Positions 1 to 6,111 of a stretch of 6,584 nucleotides of DNA are shown in pieces (position 1 is the stretch's first letter; every line of letters begins with the position of its first letter). This DNA comes from Pseudomonadota bacterium (GTDB lineage: Bacteria > Pseudomonadota > Gammaproteobacteria > Competibacterales > Competibacteraceae). The DNA is taken from positions 1 to 6,584 of the forward strand of contig JAGTSD010000117.1 of the NCBI GenBank assembly GCA_018262135.1, in the 5' to 3' direction. Made by a program: the position numbers and the translations under genes. The notes under the pieces were generated by a model that had not been told where the DNA came from, made no database searches, and was given only the letters and a program-made list of their open reading frames with translations.

Positions 1-2
1 CG

Positions 3-1126
3 TGCTGGGAGGAGTCGGTGCGGCGGTATGAACTTTCCGCATTAGAAGAGCGGATCGCCCGCTTCAACGCCGAGCATGGGCTGGAAAAAAAGGGCATCGC
101 CCGGCTGCCCCTGTGCTTCGGCATCTCCTTCACCAGCACGTTCCTGAACCAGGCCAGCGCCTTGGTGCATGTCTATACCGACGGCAGCGTGAGCGTGAGC
201 ACCGGCGCCATCGAAGTCGGTCAAGGAGTCAAGGCGAAAATCCAGGCGGTGGCGGCTCGGACTTTTTCCATCGCGCCCGAGCGGATCAAGGTGGAAAATA
301 CCACGACCACGCGCATCGCCAATGCATCGCCCACGGCGGCCAGCACCGCCGCCGACCTGAATGGTCACGCGACCCGATTGGCCTGTCTGACGATCGCCAA
401 GCGTTTGCAGGAGACGGCGGCGCGGCTGCTGTCCTGCGATCGTCCGGAGGCCATCGGGATCAGCTGCTGTCCTGCGATCGTCCGGAGGCCATCGGGATCA
501 TCGATGAAATGGTCTACCTGGATGGCGTGAGGACCGATCTGCGCTGGGAACAACTGATCGCGCAAACCTACCTCGACCGCATTGGCCTCTCAGCCCACGC
601 CCACTACGCCACCCCCCAGATCTATTTCGATCGTAACCAGGAAAAGGGCAGGCCCTTCGCCTACCACGTGTTCGGCACCGCCATCGTCGAAGTCACCCTG
701 GATGGCCTGCGCGGCACTTATCGCTTCGATTCCATCAAGGTGACGCACGATGCCGGCGCGAGCCTCCATCCCGCCATCGATCGCGGCCAGGTAGAAGGCG
801 GCGCGGTGCAGGGGCTGGGTTGGCTGACCCTCGAGGAAATCCTGTCCGACGCCCAAGGCCGTCTGTTGACCGACACGCTCACCGACTACAAAATCCCCGA
901 TCTCTATTTCGCCCCCGAGGTTCACGTGCATTTTCTCGAGCAGGCAGAAAACCCAGAAGGTCTGTTTCATTCCAAGGCGATCGGCGAACCCCCCTTCCTC
1001 TATGGCATCGCCGGCTACTTCGCTTTGCTCAAGGCCATGCAGCATTTTCGGCCAGAGGTGAAGATGGACTTCGCTGCGCCCCTCACGCCAGAAAAGGTCC
1101 TCATGGCGCTCTACGCCGAAGCGTGA
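3..1126 (+). pseudogene. xdhB: Xanthine dehydrogenase, molybdopterin-binding subunit (XdhB), 5'-partial and frameshifted
   Basis: This is the C-terminal part of the large molybdenum-cofactor subunit of xanthine dehydrogenase, which hydroxylates hypoxanthine and xanthine to urate in the cytoplasm. The gene enters from the left edge already in frame (codons from base 3). The first part carries family segments KKGIARLPLCFGISFTSTFL, ALVHVYTDGSVSVSTGAIEV-GQG and SPTAASTAADLNGHATR. The second part, in another frame up to the TGA at 1124-1126, carries EGGAVQGLGWLTLEE and SKAIGEPPFLYGIAGYFALL; the Glu of GEPP corresponds to the catalytic glutamate of the family. The two parts are separated by an exact 38-bp tandem duplication at 425-500. 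As written, frame 3 ends at the TGA at 528-530, losing about 200 C-terminal residues including the catalytic Glu; an internal ATG at 509 is the first Met of the downstream part. Deleting one repeat copy joins RLLSCDRPEAIGI directly to IDEMVYLDG. The N-terminal half, and any xdhA, lie outside the window. Family assignment is firm; whether the break is biological is not. Confidence 0.9.
425..500. repeat. Exact 38-bp tandem duplication inside xdhB
   Basis: Bases 425-462 and 463-500 are identical over 38 bp, starting gctgctgtcctgcgatcg and ending gggatca. Identity ends at both edges (g424 versus a462; g463 versus t501). Since 38 is not a multiple of three, the second copy moves the downstream xdhB into another frame. 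Both copies encode LLSCDRPEAIGI, the first in the upstream frame and the second in the downstream frame. The unit could be gained or lost by replication slippage or recombination, or could be an assembly artefact. Confidence 0.97.
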
Positions 1127-1626
1127 GCGTGGACCGCAAAGCCCCGATCTATAGCCTGCCCGACGCGCTGCGCGGGCTTTTGATCTATGGCGTTGGGGAC
1201 GGTGTGGCCGCCTGGCTGACCGGCCAGTTTCAGCTCTCCCGTCTGCTCGGCATCATGGTAATAGGCAGCACGGTCTACGCCATGGAGATCCCCCATTATT
1301 TCCGTTGGATCGATCGTCAATCGCCGGCGAGGCCCGGCTGGCGTGCGTCCGTCCCCAGGACCCTGCTGGCTCTGCTCTATTTCAACCCGCTCTGGATCGC
1401 ACGCCACCTGTTATTCATCCGCTGCTTCTCTGGCCAGTGGGAGGCTGTGAGTACCGACTTGCTGCGCCTCGGCGCCTCTGCCTTCCTCGCCAACATCCCG
1501 TTCGCTTTCCTGGCCAATTACCTGATTCAAAACCAGTTGCCCTCTGATTGGCGTTTCCCGAGCAGCGCCGTATTCTCGGCCCTGATGGCGATTTACTACG
1601 CGTCGAGCGAGGTGCTTTTTGGCTAA
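1123..1626 (+). CDS. Small multi-spanning membrane protein between xdhB and xdhC, function unknown
   Basis: This 167-residue hydrophobic protein is not confidently recognised. The GTG at 1123 overlaps the xdhB TGA (GTGA), which suggests translational coupling; no strong Shine-Dalgarno precedes it, and a second in-frame GTG at 1129 is an alternative start. An open frame extends upstream to about 820, but that part is antiphase to xdhB and is not coding. Hydrophobic segments lie near residues 16-34, 40-58, 78-96, 112-135 and 144-165, so four or five membrane spans are likely in the inner membrane. Visible motifs are GVGDGVAAWL near the N-terminus, IPHYFRWIDR after the second segment, and NYLIQNQLPSDWRFPSS before the last. 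The layout (small size, about four spans, a GD motif in the first, aromatic and basic loop residues) loosely recalls Mpv17/PMP22-type proteins, but that is only a resemblance by eye. Its last eight bases overlap the start of xdhC, so it is cotranscribed with xdh genes; a role in purine transport or in anchoring is possible but unsupported. Confidence 0.75.
   Translation: MSVDRKAPIYSLPDALRGLLIYGVGDGVAAWLTGQFQLSRLLGIMVIGSTVYAMEIPHYFRWIDRQSPARPGWRASVPRTLLALLYFNPLWIARHLLFIRCFSGQWEAVSTDLLRLGASAFLANIPFAFLANYLIQNQLPSDWRFPSSAVFSALMAIYYASSEVLFG
1609..1612 (+). promoter_or_regulatory. Ribosome binding site selecting the TTG start of xdhC
   Basis: GAGG at 1609-1612 lies six bases before the TTG at 1619-1621. 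No ATG or GTG occurs nearby in the xdhC frame, and the family's N-terminal VVD-RGS-P motif begins about 26 residues downstream. Together these support TTG as the start codon. The site lies inside the coding end of the preceding membrane-protein gene. Confidence 0.55.
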
Positions 1627-2599
1627 CTCGGAAAAACTCTGGGGGTTTCTCCTGGAACGCCTGGAGCGGGGTGTTCCGGTGGGCCTGCTGGCGGTCGTGG
1701 ACAGCCGCGGCAGCACGCCCGCCAAGGCCGGCGCGAAAATGGCAGTCGCAGCAGACGGGAAGCGGGAAGGCACCATCGGCGGCGGCGCGATGGAGCGGCA
1801 TGGGGTGGAGCAAATCCGCAAGAGGCTCGGCGAGGGAATCGTCACCCAACGGATCGAACGTCAGGAACCTCACGGCGATGGCTCTGGCAGGAGCTGCGGC
1901 GGTGTTCAGACCCTGATCCTGCATCTCTGCTCGGCAAAGGACCGGGCGCCCATCGCGAGCCTCTTGCGGGCGATCCGCCAGCGCGACTCGGTCGTGTTCC
2001 GCATCGATCCCTCCGGCCTCGCTTTGGTCGAGGCATCCTCCCTCAACCCCGGGGAGACCGCGTTTCACCAGGACGGTGAGGACGATTGGCGATACCTCGA
2101 AAACATTGGCATCCCGTACACCGCCTACCTCGTCGGTGGCGGCCACGTAAGCCTGGCTTTGTCGAGGATCCTGACCACCCTCGACTTCCACATCGTGGTT
2201 TTCGAGGAGCGCCCCGAACTTGACACCTTCGTCGACAACCCTTACGCCCACGAAAAAAGAATCATCCCGTTCGACCAGGTCCATCGGCACATCCCCGAGG
2301 GCGAACACCATTATGCGATCGTCATGACGCCTTCCCACGCCAGCGACGAACGGGTGCTCGGCGCCCTGATCGACAAGCGCTTGCGCTTTCTGGGTATGCT
2401 GGGGAGCAAAGCCAAGGTTGCCGCCATCCTGGAGAGTTTGGCGCTGCGGATTCCCGAAGAGACACTGCGGCGCGTGCACGCGCCCGTCGGCTTGCCCATC
2501 GAGAGCCACACTCCGGCCGAGATCGCCGTGAGTATTGCGGCAGAAATAATACAGGTGAAGAACACGGTCGAACGTCGTTTGAACCCCGCACCTTGCTGA
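1619..2599 (+). CDS. xdhC: Xanthine dehydrogenase accessory protein XdhC
   Basis: XdhC binds molybdenum cofactor, promotes its sulfuration and delivers it to the XdhB subunit; it is not part of the mature enzyme. The 326-residue product matches the family in length and layout. The N-terminal XdhC/CoxI domain has LLAVVDSRGSTPAKAGAKM (residues 23-41), GTIGGGAMERH (51-61) and the conserved CGG (Cys93). The C-terminal Rossmann-like domain has AYLVGGGHVSLAL (169-181), followed by an acidic strand end (VVFEERPE), TPSHASDERVL, LGMLGSKAK and the closing APVGLPIESHTPAEIAVSIAAEI. No key motif is missing. It starts at TTG 1619, overlapping the upstream membrane-protein stop by eight bases, so it belongs to the xdhB operon. 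The reading frame is intact although its client xdhB is disrupted as written. A convergent minus-strand ORF ends 21 bp downstream. Confidence 0.95.
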   Translation: MANSEKLWGFLLERLERGVPVGLLAVVDSRGSTPAKAGAKMAVAADGKREGTIGGGAMERHGVEQIRKRLGEGIVTQRIERQEPHGDGSGRSCGGVQTLILHLCSAKDRAPIASLLRAIRQRDSVVFRIDPSGLALVEASSLNPGETAFHQDGEDDWRYLENIGIPYTAYLVGGGHVSLALSRILTTLDFHIVVFEERPELDTFVDNPYAHEKRIIPFDQVHRHIPEGEHHYAIVMTPSHASDERVLGALIDKRLRFLGMLGSKAKVAAILESLALRIPEETLRRVHAPVGLPIESHTPAEIAVSIAAEIIQVKNTVERRLNPAPC

Positions 2600-2620
2600 C
2601 GGCCTTTCATGCTCTTCTCA

Positions 2621-3397
2621 CTACGGAAATCGTGCAGGTCTGTTTTCCGGCTCGTGAGTGGCGGCGGCTGTCCGAACGGTTGGGGCTACCCCAAAATCTG
2701 GGGTTTGGGCTGACATTCCCGTCCCCGGTGCTCGTTCGTCCGGCCCGGTCAGGACGAGATGGAACACCGAGGCATCCACCGGGAGGAGCCCCCGCCACCG
2801 CTCGTCGATCACGACGAACACGCGATCGCCGTAGCGCGCGAGCCGGCGCAGCAGGCACCGCACGTCCTCCAGAGGCAGCGCCGGCAGGCGGTCGAGGCGC
2901 AGGGTGAGGCTGGCGCCGGTGTGTTGCAGCAGTCGCGTCAACCGGGGGGTGGCACGCCGGAACAGGCGTCCGTCGACCAGCCCCCGAAAGGAGAGGACGA
3001 GGTTGGGGACCGCCGCCTCCCGCAGGGCCAAGGTGACGTTACCCTGCGCCAGAGAGCCGGCGAGGGCGGCGCGAACCGCGGCCACGCGGCGCTCCAGCCC
3101 CGCCCGCGCCGGTCCGGTACCGGCCAAATGACGCCGGGCGAATTCCCGCATCGACAGGCCGATAATCCAGTCGGAGATCACCAGGGGGAGCCGGGCGGGG
3201 GAAAAGACCGGCAGGGTGCGCAGGAACCGACCGAGCCGTGCCACGCCACCCGGCAGGATGCCCTTGATCAACAACCGGACGATGATGCGCAGCCGGTCGG
3301 CGGTCGCATAACCACTCTGGTACCGGGGGGCGCGGAGAAAGCGCCCGGTGGTGTTCCTAACGTGGATACGGATATCAATAAAATGCTTACAATACAT
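2621..3397 (-). CDS. Orphan protein, possibly the C-terminal remnant of a B12/radical SAM protein
   Basis: This 258-residue minus-strand frame (ATG at 3397) shows GC-rich third positions along most of its length, whereas the opposing plus-strand frame gives a Gln/Gly/Pro-rich shadow product. After about 20 N-terminal residues comes a basic, hydrophobic stretch (DRLRIIVRLLIKGILPGG, LGRFLRTLPVF, LPLVISDWIIGLSMREFARR) that resembles the tail of B12-binding radical SAM proteins. It is followed by an alpha/beta-looking domain at about residues 90-205, with motifs NLVLSFRGLVDGRLFRRA, RLTRLLQHTGASLTLRLD and LLRRLARYGDRVFVVIDERW. No radical SAM CxxxCxxC cluster or B12-binding motif is present, so if the family guess is right the N-terminal two thirds are gone. 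No Shine-Dalgarno precedes the ATG, and the first 17 or so codons fall inside an inverted-repeat element. The last 45 or so residues lose coding bias. It converges on xdhC. Coding origin is likely; expression and function are uncertain. Confidence 0.55.
   Translation of the reverse strand: MYCKHFIDIRIHVRNTTGRFLRAPRYQSGYATADRLRIIVRLLIKGILPGGVARLGRFLRTLPVFSPARLPLVISDWIIGLSMREFARRHLAGTGPARAGLERRVAAVRAALAGSLAQGNVTLALREAAVPNLVLSFRGLVDGRLFRRATPRLTRLLQHTGASLTLRLDRLPALPLEDVRCLLRRLARYGDRVFVVIDERWRGLLPVDASVFHLVLTGPDERAPGTGMSAQTPDFGVAPTVRTAAATHEPENRPARFP
2680..2704. other. Two mutually exclusive small hairpins near the xdhC / minus-ORF convergence
   Basis: TTGGGG-CTA-CCCCAA (2680-2694) and ACCCCA-AAATC-TGGGGT (2688-2704) share the central CCCC, so only one can form at a time. 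Each stem is 6 bp. No T-run follows on either strand, so a classical intrinsic terminator is not supported. They lie 80 bp after the xdhC stop, in the low-coding tail of the minus-strand ORF, and could act as weak transcript ends. Confidence 0.25.
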
Positions 3398-3447
3398 TGA
3401 TTATAAAGCAGCTTAACAAGTCGGTATCCACGTCTGAAACACCACCG
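3346..3447. mobile_element. Possible miniature inverted-repeat element (about 102 bp)
   Basis: The left arm 3346-3369 and right arm 3424-3447 are inverted copies matching at 21 of 24 positions. The outer block cggtggtgtt and inner block cgtggatac match perfectly, with three mismatches between them (ggtggtgttcctaacgtg versus ggtggtgtttcagacgtg read inward). The 54-bp core (3370-3423) is AT-rich, unlike the surrounding GC-rich DNA, and holds a second inverted pair ATCAAT (3374-3379) / ATTGAT (3396-3401). There is no transposase and no clear target-site duplication at the edges. The element covers the start and first 17 or so codons of the minus-strand ORF, consistent with insertion into, and truncation of, an older gene. 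It could instead be a regulatory cruciform or an operator pair. Confidence 0.45.
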
Positions 3448-3576
3448 CTATCACCAATCCGGGGCGATCCCCCAACTCTCGCCATCAGCGAGGCAGCGCG
3501 AGTTTTCGTGGGCGCATTGCTCTAAAGTCGCCCAATCCCCAGTCCACTATTCATCCATCTCAAGGAGAATCCGCCC
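3448..3576 (+). promoter_or_regulatory. Upstream region of the DUF3365 heme-protein gene
   Basis: This 129-bp gap separates the inverted-repeat element from the heme-protein gene and should contain the promoter of the rightward cytochrome cluster. I see no convincing -35/-10 pair. Two weak dyads are visible: CTCGC-CATCA-GCGAG at 3478-3492, and TGGGCG (3509-3514) / CGCCCA (3529-3534) separated by 14 bases, which could be an operator. A strong Shine-Dalgarno AAGGAGA lies at 3562-3568, eight bases before the ATG at 3577. Confidence 0.35.
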
Positions 3577-4166
3577 ATGCGAGCTGTTGCGATTTCCACC
3601 CTGGGCGCGCTGCTGGTCACCGGCATCGCCCTGGTTCCTCAAGCATCCATTGCCGCGCCCGCCGACGTTCCGCCGGAGGTCGTCGCCAGCCGGGAGGCCG
3701 TGCAAAAATTCAGCGCCACGCTGAAAGAAGCCCTGCAAGAGGCCGTCAAGAGCGGCGGTCCGGTCAACGGCATCGCGGTTGTCACGACAAGGCCGGTCAG
3801 ATCGCTACCGACCTGAGCCAGCAACTGGGGATGACGGTGGGGCGGACCAGTCTCAAAGTCCGCAACTCCACCAATGCCGCCGACGACTGGGAACTGGCGG
3901 TGCTCAAGCAGTTCGACGCGCGCAAGGCCCAGGGCGAGCCGGCGGACAAGCTGGAGTTCTTCGAGGTGACCGACCACGGGGGCCAGAAAACCTTCCGCTA
4001 CATGAAGGCCATTCCCACCGGTGCGCTGTGCCTGAACTGCCACGGCGAGAACCTCAAACCCGAAGTGGACGCCAAACTGAAAGAACTGTACCCGAACGAT
4101 CAGGCGCGCGGTTTCAAGGAAGGCGATCTGCGCGGCGCATTCACTCTGGCCAAACCGGCTTCGTAA
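3577..4166 (+). pseudogene. Periplasmic Tll0287-like (DUF3365) c-type heme protein, frameshifted
   Basis: The upstream part (3577-3780) starts at an ATG with a strong ribosome site and encodes a signal peptide (MRAVAISTLGALLVTGIAL, likely cleaved near ASIAA) and KFSATLKEALQEAVKSGGPVNGIAV. The family's next residues, CHDKAGQIATDLSQQLGM, are encoded one frame over from 3780, and that frame runs to the TAA at 4164-4166. It contains TVGRTSLKVRN, FRYMKAIPTGALCLNCHGEN (heme motif CLNCH at 4029-4043) and a terminal DLRGAFTLAKPA. One missing base near 3778-3781 explains the break (gtt-gtc where a Val-Cys pair such as gtNtgt is expected). As written, translation stops at 3816, before the heme motif; an internal ATG at 3831 would give a 111-residue product without a signal peptide. 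In the characterised cyanobacterial homologue Tll0287 the c-type heme has an unusual Cys/His ligation, and the Cys at this junction is probably that ligand. Its role (sensor or electron carrier) is unknown; context suggests the octaheme system. Confidence 0.85.
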
Positions 4167-4340
4167 GGAGACCGTATGGACGCCGGGACACGCGCTCGAC
4201 CGTCACCGCTCTGGATGATCGTGAAGCCGCCGGGCGCACGGTACGCTGGGCGTGGAGATGGGTTCGCGCAGTCCCGGCGTCTACCCGCATCGCCAACTTT
4301 ACCCTTTACCCTCATCACTTCTGAATCTGTGGTCAGTCTC

Positions 4341-4364
4341 CGTTCCAGGCGCTTTCCTGGAACG
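4341..4364 (+). other. Perfect 9-bp-stem hairpin in the octaheme leader
   Basis: CGTTCCAGG (4341-4349) and CCTGGAACG (4356-4364) form a perfect 9-bp stem around the six-base loop cgcttt. No T-run follows, so a standard intrinsic terminator is unlikely. It ends 55 bases before the octaheme start codon. It could be an mRNA stability or processing hairpin, an attenuator part, or a dyad operator for a dimeric regulator. Confidence 0.6.
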
Positions 4365-4406
4365 AACCTCCTCGTCGCAGGATTGCGCTTGTCTGAAACC
4401 GGATGT

Positions 4407-4412
4407 GGGAGA
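4407..4412 (+). promoter_or_regulatory. Ribosome binding site selecting GTG 4420 for the octaheme cytochrome
   Basis: GGGAGA at 4407-4412 lies seven bases before GTG 4420. Starting there puts the signal peptide MIELVKKLVGLGLLASALIL at the very N-terminus. The longer open frame from GTG 4252 would place about 56 non-family residues ahead of the signal peptide and overlap the hairpin. Confidence 0.7.
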
Positions 4413-4419
4413 AAACGAC

Positions 4420-6111
4420 GTGATCGAGCTTGTAAAAAAACTCGTTGGCCTGGGGTTGCTGGCGAGCGCGTTGATTCTCGAACCGGCTGAAACCGCGACG
4501 CCACCCGCACCAGCGAGGGTGGACAATCCGGTTTTGCCCGCCTCGCCCCCCGTTCCTGGGCCGCTGGCGACCCGCGAAGCCGTCGAACTCATCACCCTGT
4601 TCGCCGCCAAAACTACGACCGATCACAGTCAGTTGAAGCCGCTGCAGGGACCCTTTCATACCGGCCCGGAAGTGACCCAGGCGTGCCTGAAATGCCACAA
4701 CCAGGCCGGGCTTCAGGTGATGCAGAGCATTCACTGGACCTTTGAGAAGATCAGCCCCACCACTGGCAAGAAGCTGGGCAAGCGCTACGCCGCCAACAAT
4801 TTCTGTGGGTCCATCCTGTCCAACGAACCCCGCTGCACGAGTTGTCATGCCGGTTACGGCTGGACCGATCAGCACTTCGATTTCACCAAGCAGGAGAATG
4901 TGGACTGTCTGGCCTGCCACGACACCACTGGAACCTATAAAAAGGTTGCAACCGACGCCGGCCATCCCCCGTACAAGCCGCGCGAAATGCCGCCGGGCAG
5001 CGGCAAGATCGTGCAGCCGCCCGACCTGACCAAAATCGCCCAGCACGTGGGCCGGCCAGGACGCGGCAATTGCGGGGCCTGCCACTTCAACGGCGGCGGG
5101 GGCGATGCGGTCAAGCATGGCGATCTCGATACCTCGCTGATCAAGCCCAGCCGCGACCTGGATGTGCATATGGCGGTGGACGGCGCCAACATGGTCTGCG
5201 CCGACTGCCATACCTTCAACGCGCACCAGCCTTCCGGCAGTCGCTATGCGATCACCGCCAGGGATCGCCATGGCTTCGACCTGCCCAAAGATGACCGCAA
5301 CCGCGCCACCTGTGAATCCTGTCACAGCGCCACGCCGCACCAGGAAGCCCGGCTCAACCTCCACACCCGTCAAATCGCCTGCCAGACCTGTCATATCCCC
5401 GCGTTCGCCCGGGGCGGCATTGCTACCAAGATGTTGTGGGACTGGTCCACCGGCGGCAAACGCGGAGCGGACGGCAAGCCGCTGTTCATCAAGGATGAGC
5501 ATGGCCATTTGATCTACTCGGCGGAAAAAGGCGATTTCAAGTACGAGGAAAACGTCCGCCCCGAATACCAGTGGTACAACGGCATCGTCCGGCAAATCAC
5601 CCTCACCGACAAAATTGACGACAGCGGGATTCTCGTGCTGAACGCCGTCGAAGGTTCCGCCCAGGATCCGAACGCCCGCATCTGGCCGTTCAAGGTGATG
5701 CACGGCAAGCAGCCCTATGATCCGGTGAACAAGACGCTGGTCGTCAACCATGTTTATGGCAAGGACGACACCTCATTCTGGGAAAACTTCGATTACGCCA
5801 AATCCATCAAGGCCGGCATGGAGTACGCCGGTTACCCGTACCGCGGCCAGTTCAGCTTCATCGAAACGCGCATGAACTGGTTCATCACCCACATGGTGGC
5901 CCCCAAGGAAAAGGCCGTTTCCTGCCAGGAATGCCATTCCCGTTCGCCGGACAGCCGACTGGCCGCTATCACCGACCTGTACCTGCCGGGGCGCGACCGC
6001 AATATCTGGGTTGACCGGATCGGCTGGCTGCTGGTCGCCGCCGCGCTCGCCGCCGGGTTGCTGCATGGCCTGTTCCGCCTCATCAACCGCTTTCGGAGGA
6101 ACGCCGCATGA
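4420..6111 (+). CDS. Octaheme c-type cytochrome, tetrathionate reductase (OTR) family
   Basis: This 563-residue exported multiheme cytochrome has a signal peptide (about residues 1-26: KK, then a hydrophobic core) and eight CxxCH motifs: CLKCH 89, CTSCH 139, CLACH 163, CGACH 218, CADCH 260, CESCH 298, CQTCH 321 and CQECH 502. The long gap between hemes 7 and 8, and segments GKRYAANNFCGSILSNEPRC, CTSCHAGYGWTDQHFDF and VDCLACHDTTGTYKK, match the OTR family typified by Shewanella octaheme tetrathionate reductase. That enzyme has a Lys-ligated active-site heme; a Lys in the GKKLGKRYA region before heme 2 is a candidate here (inference). The enzyme reduces tetrathionate, and also nitrite and hydroxylamine in vitro, so the physiological substrate here is open. 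Unlike a soluble OTR, the protein ends with a membrane segment (about 534-555) and a basic tail (NRFRRNAA), predicting periplasmic hemes anchored to the inner membrane. The cytochrome b gene overlaps its stop (ATGA). No residue defect is seen. Confidence 0.93.
   Translation: MIELVKKLVGLGLLASALILEPAETATPPAPARVDNPVLPASPPVPGPLATREAVELITLFAAKTTTDHSQLKPLQGPFHTGPEVTQACLKCHNQAGLQVMQSIHWTFEKISPTTGKKLGKRYAANNFCGSILSNEPRCTSCHAGYGWTDQHFDFTKQENVDCLACHDTTGTYKKVATDAGHPPYKPREMPPGSGKIVQPPDLTKIAQHVGRPGRGNCGACHFNGGGGDAVKHGDLDTSLIKPSRDLDVHMAVDGANMVCADCHTFNAHQPSGSRYAITARDRHGFDLPKDDRNRATCESCHSATPHQEARLNLHTRQIACQTCHIPAFARGGIATKMLWDWSTGGKRGADGKPLFIKDEHGHLIYSAEKGDFKYEENVRPEYQWYNGIVRQITLTDKIDDSGILVLNAVEGSAQDPNARIWPFKVMHGKQPYDPVNKTLVVNHVYGKDDTSFWENFDYAKSIKAGMEYAGYPYRGQFSFIETRMNWFITHMVAPKEKAVSCQECHSRSPDSRLAAITDLYLPGRDRNIWVDRIGWLLVAAALAAGLLHGLFRLINRFRRNAA

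Larger units (their letters stand above)
4167..4419 (+). other. Gap between heme-protein and octaheme genes with an orphan translation start
   Basis: This 253-bp stretch has no recognisable gene. A good Shine-Dalgarno AAGGAGA at 4165-4171, overlapping the upstream stop codon, precedes an ATG at 4176 by four bases. The frame from it is open to 4490 and begins MDAGTRARPSPLWMIVKPPG, but it is Arg/Pro-rich, has no recognisable motif and runs antiphase into the octaheme gene. It could be the start of a lost or frameshifted gene, or a leader peptide. The tandem TTTACCC TTTACCC occurs at 4298-4311, and the hairpin at 4341-4364 lies further on. Transcription of the octaheme gene could come from upstream or from a promoter here; no clear promoter is visible. 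Confidence 0.4.

Noticed and set aside
1415..2509. Long minus-strand open frame (364 codons) opposite xdhC
   Set aside because: It lies antisense to a fully conserved XdhC and shows no family motifs.
2759..3400. Plus-strand open frame opposite the orphan minus-strand ORF
   Set aside because: The product is low-complexity, rich in Gln, Gly, Pro and Arg, as expected of a shadow; third-position GC favours the minus strand.
3396..3406. FNR/CRP-like half site TTGAT near the AT-rich core
   Set aside because: The second half does not match ATCAA at the required four-base spacing (TTGAT-TATA-AAGCA), so no site is called.
3384..3420. TATAAT-like hexamer on the minus strand in the element core as a promoter for the orphan ORF
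   Set aside because: No acceptable -35 hexamer occurs 16-18 bases upstream; AT-richness alone produces such hexamers.
4298..4311. Tandem TTTACCC TTTACCC as a repeat-type regulatory site
   Set aside because: Two 7-bp copies are too short to separate from chance, and no matching regulator motif is recognised.
4252..4419. Longer N-terminus for the octaheme cytochrome from GTG 4252
   Set aside because: It would bury the signal peptide behind about 56 unrelated residues, while GTG 4420 has a well-spaced Shine-Dalgarno and places the signal peptide first.
4333..5751. Long minus-strand open frame (472 codons) opposite the octaheme gene
   Set aside because: It is antisense to eight ordered CxxCH motifs and a complete OTR-family protein; the frame stays open because of GC-biased codon use.
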